The notes beneath the pieces were generated by a model that ran no database searches, was not told the origin of the DNA, and saw only the letters and a program-made list of their open reading frames with translations. The position numbers and the translations under genes are program-made. From Bacillota bacterium (GTDB lineage: Bacteria; Bacillota_E; Sulfobacillia; Sulfobacillales; Sulfobacillaceae): a stretch of DNA of 5,355 bases. Each line of letters begins with the position of its first letter. Within the stretch, counting starts at the first letter, position 1. The DNA lies in assembly GCA_021802375.1 (NCBI GenBank), contig JAKAAL010000367.1:1-5355 (forward strand). Reading direction: 5' to 3'. This document shows positions 1-5,355 of this stretch, in pieces.

Positions 1-96
1 TCGCATAGACCCGGCCCCCGCGTTCTCCCGCATTCGGCGCCGCCAGCGCCAAAAAAGGATTGGCATGGTGACTTGAAGCCCCTCGTCGACTTTGCA
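1..96 (-). repeat. Inverted copy of an internal GH36 alpha-galactosidase segment
   Basis: The reverse complement of bases 1-96 is identical, base for base, to 2235-2330 inside the alpha-galactosidase gene (coordinates sum to 2331). That segment encodes about residues 218-249, in the N-terminal beta-sandwich domain. Identity stops at base 97; bases 98-100 also match, which may be chance or microhomology. The copy runs off the left edge, so its full length is unknown. Read on the - strand it is a 5'-truncated GH36 fragment pointing out of the window. It could be a real inverted duplication or a fold-back chimera from amplification or assembly; the sequence alone cannot decide. Confidence 0.95.
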
Positions 97-113
97 TCGA
101 ACCCACCCGCGAT

Positions 114-1037
114 GTGGTCTGGGCGAAAGATCCGGCGGGCCCTCTGGCTCGTACCTACCTAGACGTCATCGAGCCCTTCTTTACCCAATTGGCCGCCGTG
201 GGCATCCCGAGTTTGCAGGAAGTGCGCGCGAAGATTCAGGTCGCCTATCACGCCGACTTTTCCAGTGAGCACGCCGCCCAGACTAGCGATGTCGATTATT
301 TTCGGGCGCGGACGACCGATAGCTGGCGGCATGGGCGGCAGCGACATCGCGGCGCGGGATCGGGAACTTGGTGGAAGGGAAGTTACGGTATCAGCGATGA
401 GCGCGACATGATTCCCAATACGGGCCGATACTATTGGCTACCGGTATTGCCCAAGTTCACGGAACCCGACCAACTGAGGGTATATCCGGCCCTGATCACA
501 CCCAACACCTTTGCGTCGGAGTCTGAGGTGCGTCAGTTCCTAGATGCCCGCTATCCCGTGGGGTCGGTGCGGGGCCAGGGATTTTGGGCGGAGTTCGCGA
601 CGGGCTGGTTTTTGTGTCACAGCGTGGAAAATACCGATGTTTGCCAAACGGTCATCCTCGACGATCTGAACGATGAGATGATCGAACGCCTCGTGGTGAC
701 CTGGGGGCCTCACGCGTTTGCCCTGATTCATCGGACGAAGGGCTTGTGGCACCTATATCAGCAGGGGCGAGGCGATCAGGAGGCGACCTGGAGCTTGACT
801 GTTCGTCAGCCATGCCGTTTGGAGGTTGATTCCGACAGCTCTGGATGGTTGGCGTGGCAAGGTCAGCGCATGGTAGACCAGGTTCCGCACGTCCTTGCGG
901 CGGGCGAGCATCGGCTGACCGTGCACCCTCCCGTGGCGCTGGCTATTCGCCCCGAGAAGGCCACGGAACGACCTGTCGAGCAGAGGATGGGAGGGCAGCA
1001 GACGATCGGTGCTTTGGGACAAGAAGGGGAGGGATAA
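114..1037 (+). CDS. GH98-like glycoside hydrolase, 5'-truncated C-terminal part
   Basis: The open frame continues back to about base 99, where it meets the inverted GH36 copy; the first upstream in-frame stop (69-71) lies inside that copy. The GTG at 114 is therefore probably not the native start, and I see no ribosome binding site for it. The protein resembles the C-terminal region of family 98 glycoside hydrolases: a segment like IPSLQEVRAKIQVAYHADF near residue 32, TGRYYWLPVLPKF near residue 102, then a beta-rich part with ENTDVCQT and GPHAFALIH. This comes from memory of the family, not a search. GH98 enzymes are usually 600 residues or more, with an N-terminal catalytic barrel, which is missing here. 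Known members are endo-beta-galactosidases of blood-group glycans or endo-xylanases. Residues about 65-90 (arginine- and tryptophan-rich) look odd and could hide a compensated frameshift. As present it is probably inactive. Confidence 0.6.
   Translation: MVWAKDPAGPLARTYLDVIEPFFTQLAAVGIPSLQEVRAKIQVAYHADFSSEHAAQTSDVDYFRARTTDSWRHGRQRHRGAGSGTWWKGSYGISDERDMIPNTGRYYWLPVLPKFTEPDQLRVYPALITPNTFASESEVRQFLDARYPVGSVRGQGFWAEFATGWFLCHSVENTDVCQTVILDDLNDEMIERLVVTWGPHAFALIHRTKGLWHLYQQGRGDQEATWSLTVRQPCRLEVDSDSSGWLAWQGQRMVDQVPHVLAAGEHRLTVHPPVALAIRPEKATERPVEQRMGGQQTIGALGQEGEG
1026..1033 (+). promoter_or_regulatory. Strong Shine-Dalgarno sequence before the ORF at 1041
   Basis: GGGGAGGG lies 7 bases before the ATG at 1041 and within the last codons of the GH98-like frame (stop at 1035-1037). 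Position and spacing suggest a translationally coupled downstream gene. It is the main reason to take the following short ORF seriously. Confidence 0.5.
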
Positions 1038-1040
1038 GCG

Positions 1041-1322
1041 ATGCGTCTTCATCATAGTGAAATCTTAAAAGTGCCGCCGTGGTGGATCGTTGTGCGGAAA
1101 CGTGACGAGGGATCCGTCGGCCGAGGGGAGGCCAACGTGCCCAAGCGCGTGCGTGCCGTTCGGAGCGTCCTTGCCGACATGGTCGAAATCCTTAGCCATT
1201 TCCCGTCTTGGTGTCGATGGTGGATGGACCGAAAGAGGGTCGGTAGAGCGTCAAGGCCGGCATGGTATCAAGTGCGTGACGTGGGCGGCAGGCGGTCGTT
1301 GGCACCGATCGAGTCGATGTAG
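1041..1322 (+). CDS. Small unrecognised ORF, 93 aa, possibly the start of a broken gene
   Basis: ATG at 1041, three bases after the GH98-like stop and 7 bases after a strong GGGGAGGG. The predicted protein is rich in Arg, Trp and Val, with no signal peptide, membrane segment or motif I recognise. One stretch, about residues 36-55 (VRAVRSVLADMVEILSHF), could form a helix. The frame ends at TAG 1320-1322, and the other frames here are equally open, so this may be just the first codons of a decayed gene running into non-coding sequence. The ribosome binding site is seen; existence of a functional product is inference. Confidence 0.3.
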   Translation: MRLHHSEILKVPPWWIVVRKRDEGSVGRGEANVPKRVRAVRSVLADMVEILSHFPSWCRWWMDRKRVGRASRPAWYQVRDVGGRRSLAPIESM

Positions 1323-1335
1323 GTCGGCACGATGC

Positions 1336-1362
1336 GCCAAACGGTTGGTACCGTGGTTTGGC
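1336..1362. promoter_or_regulatory. Interrupted inverted repeat upstream of GH36 (possible operator)
   Basis: GCCAAAC (1336-1342) and GTTTGGC (1356-1362) are perfect 7-bp arms separated by 13 bases that contain a further GGT...ACC pair. The centre lies about 234 bases upstream of the alpha-galactosidase start. The form fits a dimeric repressor site or a small RNA hairpin. No T-run follows, so it is not a typical terminator. Function is inferred only from symmetry and position. Confidence 0.3.
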
Positions 1363-1504
1363 CAAGCTCCCAAGGGACGGACCCTTGTGGAGGTGTGAGA
1401 CCGAAAGGCGCAGCTGGGGGCCAGTGCAGAGCCTGTCGCTGAGAAGTGGTAATCGCGCCTCCGTGCGCATCCAGGCCGAGAGGGCTTCCACGGGGTGTGC
1501 CCGC

Positions 1505-1534
1505 TTGATTTTGGGATCCGGCTCCTGGTATAGC
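1505..1534 (+). promoter_or_regulatory. Weak sigma-A-like promoter candidate for GH36
   Basis: TTGATT (1505-1510) and TATAGC (1529-1534) are separated by 18 bases and lie about 50 bases upstream of the alpha-galactosidase start. Each matches four of six consensus bases (TTGACA, TATAAT). The match is modest and such pairs arise by chance. Confidence 0.25.
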
Positions 1535-1570
1535 TGGACCGTCACCAGCAGCGCACAGGGCCCGACGACA

Positions 1571-1579
1571 AGGGGAGGA
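1571..1579 (+). promoter_or_regulatory. Ribosome binding site fixing the GH36 start
   Basis: AGGGGAGGA ends three bases before the ATG at 1583; the GGAGG core is four bases away, slightly close but very strong. It supports starting the alpha-galactosidase at 1583, although the frame is open upstream to about 1358. Confidence 0.75.
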
Positions 1580-1582
1580 CAC

Positions 1583-3802
1583 ATGGGGATTCAGGTGAGT
1601 GCTAACGGTCGGTATTTCCATTTAATGGCCGGCAACACCAGTTATATTTTGGAAGCGACCGAGGAAGGGTATCTGGCTCACTGGTATTGGGGAGAGCAGC
1701 TTCGCCGCGATGCGAAGGTGGACCGCCGGGATCTGTTGATCCCTCGAGCGTTTGCTCCGCGGCCCCTGCCGGACAATGAGCGCTTTTCTTTGGAGGCCTT
1801 ACCCCAAGAATATCCGACGTGGGGAACCGGGGACTATCGGGTACCGGCCTATCAAATTCAGTTAGCCAACGGGACCACGGTGACCGATCTGCGCTTTCAG
1901 AGCTATCGCCTCCTTCCGGGCAAACCCCGGTTGCCGGGCTTGCCGCATCTCAGGGCCGATGATGCGCAGGTCGCCGAGACGCTGGTGGTTGTGCTATTCG
2001 ATGACCGGGCGGAGATCGGCGTGGAGATAAGCTATACGGTGTTTGCTGCTCTGGATGTCATCGTACGTTCGGTTAAGGTGACTAACCACGGACAGCACCC
2101 TTTGGCGATCCAACGCGTCTTGTCGGCGAGTGTGGACCTGCCGGAAGCCGATTGGCACTGGATCCGGTTGACCGGGGCCTGGGCACGCGAGAACGCGATT
2201 GAGCGCACGCCGGTCGGGCGCGGTATGAGCTCGGTGCAAAGTCGACGAGGGGCTTCAAGTCACCATGCCAATCCTTTTTTGGCGCTGGCGGCGCCGAATG
2301 CGGGAGAACGCGGGGGCCGGGTCTATGCGATGAACCTCGTCTATAGCGGAAACTTTGTCGCGTATGCGGAAGTTAATGGGTTTGAAAACACGCGTTTGGC
2401 GATTGGCATCGATCCCTTTCAATTTCAATGGACCCTGGCTCCGGGTGAGTCATTTCAGACCCCGGAGGCGGTGCTGGTCTTCTCAAACCAAGGATTAGGC
2501 GCGATGTCGACAACGTTTCATGCCTTATATCGTCAACACCTCATGCGAGATCCGTGGCGTAACCGCGTGCGGCCGATTGTGTTGAACAACTGGGAGGCGA
2601 CCGCCTTTGATTTCGACCAAGATCAACTGCTGCACATGGCGGTCACGGCTAAAACGCTGGGCATTGAGACCTTCGTCGTCGATGATGGCTGGTTTGGACG
2701 GCGAAATGATGCACGCAGTTCCCTAGGGGATTGGACACCGAATCGAGAAAAACTGCCGGACGGCATCACAGGGTTAGCGACCAAGGTCCACGAACTCGGA
2801 CTCGATTTTGGGCTGTGGGTCGAACCGGAGATGGTATCTCCCGATAGCGACCTGTATCGGTTGCACCCGGACTGGTGTCTTCATGTTCCGGAGCGCCCGC
2901 GAACACAAGGGCGCCACCAACTCATCCTCGACCTTTCTCGATCCGACGTCGTGCAATGGATGATTGATTGGATGTCGGAGCTGCTGACTAGCGCACCGAT
3001 TGATTATATCAAGTGGGACATGAACCGGAACATGACCGAAGTGGGATCGCCCGCTTGGCCTGCCCACCAACAGGCTGAGGTGGGGCATCGCTATATGTTA
3101 GGGCTATACCATGCGCTGGAGACGCTGACGACTCGATTTCCCGAGGTGTTGTTTGAAGGCTGTTCGGGAGGGGGTGGGCGATTTGATCCGGGCATGCTGT
3201 TCTTTATGCCCCAAACCTGGACCAGTGACGACTCGGATGCGATAGACCGCTTGATCACACAATACGGCACGAGCTTAGCCTATCCGCCGATCGCGATGAC
3301 TGCCCATGTGTCCGCCGTGCCGAGCCAACAAGTAGGGCGGGTGACCCCACTGGCAACGAGGGCGTGGGTCGCCATGTCAGCGAACTTTGGCTACGAATTG
3401 GATGTGACCCGACTCGCTACTGCGGAGAGCCAGGCGATTGCGCAACAAATCAAGACGTATAAGGATCTCCGTCCTCTCGTGCAATTCGGCCAGTTTCATC
3501 GCTTAGTCGATTCCGCGCAAGCAAACGAGGTCGCGTGGATGTTTTTGGATTCCCATCGAGCAGAGGGACTGATGGTGTGGGTCCATCGGATGGCGGAACC
3601 GGCGGCGCCGGTGCGATGGCTGCGTCCGACGGGCCTGGACAGCGACCGCGTATACCGAGTGATGGAGTGGCAGGACGATGGGCAGTGGCGGACAAGCGGG
3701 GTGTATGGGGGAGACGAGTTGATGCATGTCGGGATTGCGACCCGAGCCGTATCCGACTTTGGTGCACGCGCATGGAAAATCCACGCCGTGTCCGCCGGGT
3801 GA
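1583..3802 (+). CDS. Alpha-galactosidase, glycoside hydrolase family 36
   Basis: A 739-residue enzyme, the usual length for the tetrameric bacterial GH36 group (about 730-745). It hydrolyses terminal alpha-1,6-galactosides such as melibiose and raffinose (EC 3.2.1.22) with retention of configuration. Domains by family comparison: N-terminal beta-sandwich (about 1-330), (beta/alpha)8 barrel (about 331-640), C-terminal beta-sandwich. Visible motifs: NNWEAT with W337, DDGWFGRRND from D367, EPEM from E414, KWDMNRN with nucleophile D479, CSGGGGRFDPGM from C527, and WTSDDSDA with acid/base D549. All expected catalytic residues are present and the frame is unbroken, so it should be active. There is no signal peptide, which implies a cytoplasmic enzyme acting on imported oligosaccharides, yet no transporter lies in the window. 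The start is set by AGGGGAGGA just upstream. Codons for residues about 218-249 are duplicated in inverted form at 1-96. The common symbols (melA, galA, agaA, rafA) cannot be told apart here. Confidence 0.96.
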   Translation: MGIQVSANGRYFHLMAGNTSYILEATEEGYLAHWYWGEQLRRDAKVDRRDLLIPRAFAPRPLPDNERFSLEALPQEYPTWGTGDYRVPAYQIQLANGTTVTDLRFQSYRLLPGKPRLPGLPHLRADDAQVAETLVVVLFDDRAEIGVEISYTVFAALDVIVRSVKVTNHGQHPLAIQRVLSASVDLPEADWHWIRLTGAWARENAIERTPVGRGMSSVQSRRGASSHHANPFLALAAPNAGERGGRVYAMNLVYSGNFVAYAEVNGFENTRLAIGIDPFQFQWTLAPGESFQTPEAVLVFSNQGLGAMSTTFHALYRQHLMRDPWRNRVRPIVLNNWEATAFDFDQDQLLHMAVTAKTLGIETFVVDDGWFGRRNDARSSLGDWTPNREKLPDGITGLATKVHELGLDFGLWVEPEMVSPDSDLYRLHPDWCLHVPERPRTQGRHQLILDLSRSDVVQWMIDWMSELLTSAPIDYIKWDMNRNMTEVGSPAWPAHQQAEVGHRYMLGLYHALETLTTRFPEVLFEGCSGGGGRFDPGMLFFMPQTWTSDDSDAIDRLITQYGTSLAYPPIAMTAHVSAVPSQQVGRVTPLATRAWVAMSANFGYELDVTRLATAESQAIAQQIKTYKDLRPLVQFGQFHRLVDSAQANEVAWMFLDSHRAEGLMVWVHRMAEPAAPVRWLRPTGLDSDRVYRVMEWQDDGQWRTSGVYGGDELMHVGIATRAVSDFGARAWKIHAVSAG
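2235..2330 (+). repeat. Source copy of the 96-bp inverted repeat
   Basis: This in-frame part of the alpha-galactosidase gene is identical to the reverse complement of 1-96. It is the likely parent because it lies inside an intact gene, while the other copy is cut off at a junction. The two arms are separated by about 2.1 kb. Confidence 0.95.
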
Positions 3803-3969
3803 GGTGAAACGGCATCCCCACGGTAGTCGACCTTGGCCGCCGTGGCGGGCAAAAGGAGTTCTAGGGGTCGATATCTCCGCCGCCCGGGCCCGTGCGGATC
3901 CCAGACTTCTGCATCCCGACGGTGGAGGTCGATCACCAGTGACAAGCTGATCGGGTATGTTGAGCGCAA
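3803..3969. other. Spacer between GH36 and the recognisable transposase remnant
   Basis: No gene is supported here. There is no hairpin plus T-run terminator after the alpha-galactosidase stop; the GC-rich pairs seen (CCGCC/GGCGG at 3837-3848, and TCCGC/GCGGA at 3876-3898) lack a T-run. The - strand frame continuing from the transposase tail remains open but loses family similarity. The insertion sequence's left end probably lies here. Confidence 0.45.
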
Positions 3970-3972
3970 TCG

Positions 3973-4065
3973 TAACCATATTAATTGGACGACCATAGCG
4001 TGGTCGATGAGAGGGAGTCCACGCCAATTGAGGCTGATAGCTGAAAACGTGCGGTGCTCGATGCG
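3973..4065 (-). pseudogene. ISAzo13-family transposase, displaced C-terminal fragment
   Basis: On the - strand from 4065 the sequence reads RIEHRTFSAISLNWRG and then LPLIDHAMVVQLI, matching the ISAzo13 block that follows SKWNKI (typically EHRLFS, NWRGKPL). The Glu is probably the third catalytic residue of the DDE triad. Similarity fades after about 3979, where a frameshift or substitution decay is likely; the frame stays open but no longer resembles the family. Deleting the intervening insert with one 6-bp repeat copy (358 bases) joins this fragment in frame to the upstream part, so the split came from insertion and not from an unrelated rearrangement. Confidence 0.8.
4060..4065 (+). repeat. 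Left copy of 6-bp target-site duplication (gatgcg)
   Basis: On the - strand these bases read CGC ATC, the codons for R-I before E-H-R in the transposase. The same six bases occur at 4418-4423. Confidence 0.75.
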
Positions 4066-4087
4066 TAAGGTGGCGCGCTAGGTTATG
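4061..4087 (+). repeat. Left arm of the 27-bp imperfect inverted repeat
   Basis: The arm begins ATGCGTAAGGTGG and ends GCTAGGTTATG. Its reverse complement matches 4369-4395 at 25 of 27 positions. The first five bases (ATGCG) are also part of the 6-bp target repeat, so the element's own arm may be only the inner 22 bases starting TAAGGTGG. Confidence 0.85.
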
Positions 4088-4288
4088 TGGAGAATTATCG
4101 AATACGCGATGCCCCGCCGTGCGACTATTCCTTAGGGCTTCCCATAACACCTACCTTGGGATCGGTTCACAATACGCACCGGTGCCGTGGTTATCGGATG
4201 AAATGAGCGGGTTGCCGACCTCTCGGTTCATTTGGATACCTAAACCCACCGTTCGCGCACCGATTCCTGGCTGCTGGAGGATGTCGCG

Positions 4289-4306
4289 ACCTCTCCACCG
4301 AGAGGT
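4289..4306. repeat. Short perfect hairpin inside the nested element
   Basis: ACCTCTC and GAGAGGT form a perfect 7-bp stem around a four-base loop (CACC). No T-run follows on either strand, so it is not a standard terminator. Its role is unknown. Confidence 0.5.
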
Positions 4307-4368
4307 ATTATGGGGAGAGTTATCCGGCGTTTTCCGCGTAAGAATTGGGATAGCGGCTACAAACTCAC

Positions 4369-4395
4369 CATAACCTAGCGCACCACATTACGCAT
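4369..4395 (-). repeat. Right arm of the 27-bp imperfect inverted repeat
   Basis: The arm begins CATAACCTAGCGC and ends ATTACGCAT. It differs from the reverse complement of 4061-4087 at two positions (4382 and 4387). Its outer five bases (CGCAT) also form the base of the adjoining quasi-palindrome. Confidence 0.85.
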
Positions 4396-4423
4396 TCATA
4401 TGTAGAGCTCTACATATGATGCG
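4391..4423. repeat. Long quasi-palindrome at the right end of the nested element
   Basis: Bases 4396-4419 form a perfect 24-bp palindrome centred on GAGCTC (4405-4410), with CATATG in each arm. Allowing one bulged T (4395 or 4396), the arms extend to CGCA (4391-4394) and TGCG (4420-4423), giving 16 paired positions per arm. It spans the end of the right inverted-repeat arm and the right target repeat. Confidence 0.85.
4418..4423 (+). repeat. Right copy of 6-bp target-site duplication (gatgcg)
   Basis: These bases encode R-I of SKWNRI on the - strand. With 4060-4065 they flank the insert; the intact gene would contain them once. Confidence 0.75.
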
Positions 4424-5355
4424 ATTCCACTTGCTGGTGCTGGGCGGAAAGTGACTGATTTGGACGGTAAGCCCGGTTTCATCCGCGAAATTCTGTAGTT
4501 CGAGTTTGAAACCATGGGGCCGATACCCGTTACTACCACCCCCGTCGGGGGTGATGAAGCGTTCCGTCGCGCCGGGGTAAGCGGTACGGCCCATCTGGTA
4601 CCACCATTGACGGATACTCGCGACGGCGAACTCGGCCGTATCATGATCAATCCCCACACTAACCCAATCTGTGTGACTGACCGGACCATAAATGCCCTAT
4701 GGGATGACCTTGCCGAGCTCGGGATCGGGAAAGTCATGCGCATTCACTTCGACAGGCTGACCCTTCGGGTGATATTCTTGGCCTCCATTTTCAAAAATTA
4801 CCGATTAGTTCCTTATTTGTTAGCATCCACGGATATTACGGGTTGACCGCGATCTTGGAAATCTTGGGCTTGCGCCGCAATATACTGCAACTGTTGGTCG
4901 GTTCCCCGGTCGAATCGCTTGCATCGAATACCCCTCGGCAGCCAACAGGCGGGACACCGTGTTGGCGCTCATCGGCATTCCTTGTGTCGTAACTTCATCC
5001 GCCAGATGGTTCAGACTTTTCGAGGTCCACAGCAAGGGAGACTCGGGATCCTCTTGCGTGTCCCCTTCGACCAGCTTGCGTAAGGCAGGCACCAGGTCTG
5101 GGGAAATCTCGGGAATCTCCTTGCGCCGCGGGGAGCGCCACCTCGCCTTGCAGTGGTGCGACGCCGAGTTGTAAGGTATCCATCGCGAACCCTGTAATCC
5201 CCCGAACGGCATCGTGACTGCCTGTTCCTAACGACAATGCCATCGCCGCCCCGACCAGTCGGATGGCCTTCTCATCGAGATGGCCCGCTTACCGTTCAAA
5301 CAGGCGGCGGTCATGCTCCCGCTCCGCATCATTCCAAGTCAAAAGCTTGCATCTT
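4418..5355 (-). pseudogene. ISAzo13-family transposase, N-terminal and central part, multiply broken
   Basis: Reading leftward on the - strand: LDEKAIRLVGAAMALSLG (about 5275-5220); IPEISPDLVPALRKLVEG and WTSKSLNHLA (about 5125-4995); QYIAAQAQDFQDRGQPVISV (about 4885-4827); KELIGNF (4814-4794); then YHPKGQPVEVNAHDFPDPEL, VGIDHDTAEFAVASIRQWW, TPDGGGSNGY and HFPPSTSKWNRI, ending at 4418. These are hallmark ISAzo13 DDE-transposase blocks; the VISVD and DGGGSN aspartates are probably catalytic. Lesions: TAA for an expected Tyr (5289-5291); a frame change near 5146-5170; a frame change with small deletions near 4917, where the usual NRKTLEG-type stretch is mostly lost; an extra base at 4815 (after VDANK); an extra base in the A-run 4793-4797 (after GNF); and TAG for the Tyr of IPYG (4697-4699). 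It cannot make an active enzyme. It continues past the right edge. Confidence 0.88.

Larger units (their letters stand above)
1323..1582. other. Stretch upstream of GH36 with no recognisable gene
   Basis: No recognisable gene lies between the short ORF and the alpha-galactosidase start. The GH36 reading frame stays open back to about 1358, but those 75 codons do not look like any GH36 N-terminus, and a good ribosome binding site directly precedes the ATG at 1583. The stretch should hold the GH36 promoter unless transcription comes from further upstream. The only candidates seen are the inverted repeat at 1336-1362 and a weak promoter-like pair at 1505-1534. Several overlapping - strand frames are also open, without a recognisable product. 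Confidence 0.5.
4066..4417. mobile_element. Nested 352-bp MITE-like insertion inside the transposase pseudogene
   Basis: The insert lies between transposase codons for N-R-I and E-H-R and is flanked by direct repeats gatgcg (4060-4065 and 4418-4423), as expected for a 6-bp target duplication. It contains a long inverted repeat near both ends (arms 4061-4087 and 4369-4395), a quasi-palindrome at its right end, and an internal 7-bp hairpin (4289-4306). No convincing coding region lies in it; a short ORF at 4119-4373 has no recognisable content. This fits a non-autonomous element mobilised by a transposase encoded elsewhere. The exact right end is ambiguous, because the inverted-repeat arm stops 22 bases short of the right repeat copy while the left arm overlaps the left repeat copy. 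I do not recognise the family. Confidence 0.75.
3970..5355 (-). mobile_element. Decayed ISAzo13-family insertion sequence remnant, running off the right edge
   Basis: The - strand carries a transposase of the ISAzo13 family in several frames, from its near-N-terminal part at the right edge to its C-terminal part near 3970. The left boundary is uncertain: I could not find the element's own terminal repeat between the GH36 stop (3802) and about 3970, and its other end lies outside the window. The element is convergent with the alpha-galactosidase gene and sits immediately downstream of it without breaking it. It is interrupted by a second, nested insertion at 4066-4417. Confidence 0.85.

Noticed and set aside
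189..201. 13-bp direct match TTGGCCGCCGTGG with 3833-3845
   Set aside because: One match of this length in about 5 kb of GC-rich sequence is close to chance expectation, and neither flank extends it.
1358..1582. N-terminal extension of the alpha-galactosidase (75 extra codons from a TTG at 1358)
   Set aside because: The extension does not resemble GH36 N-termini. The protein starting at 1583 already has the full family length, and AGGGGAGGA directly precedes that ATG.
3833..3850. Hairpin CCGCC/GGCGG as a terminator for the alpha-galactosidase
   Set aside because: The loop would be only two bases and no T-run follows.
4041..4054. Catabolite-repression (cre)-like site TGAAAACG
   Set aside because: Only the first half fits the consensus, and it lies inside the transposase C-terminal fragment downstream of GH36.
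3503..4150. A 215-aa - strand ORF overlapping the GH36 3' end
   Set aside because: Much of it is the antisense of the alpha-galactosidase gene. The part resembling a transposase (from about 4059 down) lies in a different frame.
4119..4373. 84-aa ORF inside the nested element
   Set aside because: No good ribosome binding site or recognisable motif; open frames of this size are expected by chance at this GC content.
4820..5212. A 130-aa - strand ORF as a separate intact gene
   Set aside because: Its middle is one block of the ISAzo13 transposase. Both its ends are read in the wrong frame relative to the family, so it is part of a frameshifted pseudogene.

Overview
The window suggests a bacterium, probably a Bacillota (Gram-positive). 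The reasons are a 739-residue GH36 alpha-galactosidase of the type common in that phylum, strong GGAGG-type ribosome binding sites, and moderately high GC. A thermo-acidophile lineage such as Sulfobacillus is only a guess. The region is accessory: carbohydrate-degradation genes on the + strand, then a decayed insertion sequence on the - strand.

Layout. Bases 1-96 are an exact reverse-complement copy of an internal piece of the GH36 gene (2235-2330). At about base 97 this copy is joined to a 5'-truncated + strand reading frame (about 99-1037) that resembles the C-terminal part of glycoside hydrolase family 98. Three bases after its stop, a good ribosome binding site precedes a small unrecognised ORF (1041-1322). 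A stretch without a recognisable gene follows (1323-1582). The one intact, confidently recognised gene is the alpha-galactosidase (1583-3802). GH98 and GH36 enzymes could act in sequence on galactose-containing glycans, but the GH98 frame as seen here has lost its catalytic barrel. No transporter or regulator gene is visible.

From just after the alpha-galactosidase to the right edge (about 3970-5355) the - strand carries an ISAzo13-family transposase pseudogene. It has at least two in-frame stops and at least four frame changes. It is also split by a second insertion of about 352 bp (4066-4417), flanked by a 6-bp direct repeat (gatgcg). Removing this insert with one repeat copy restores the family motif N-R-I-E-H-R in frame. 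The insert has 27-bp imperfect inverted repeats (25 of 27 matching) and, at one end only, a long quasi-palindrome. It looks like a small non-autonomous mobile element nested in a dying insertion sequence, and it is the most novel object in the window. The 96-bp inverted copy at the left edge is the second: either a real rearrangement or an amplification/assembly chimera.
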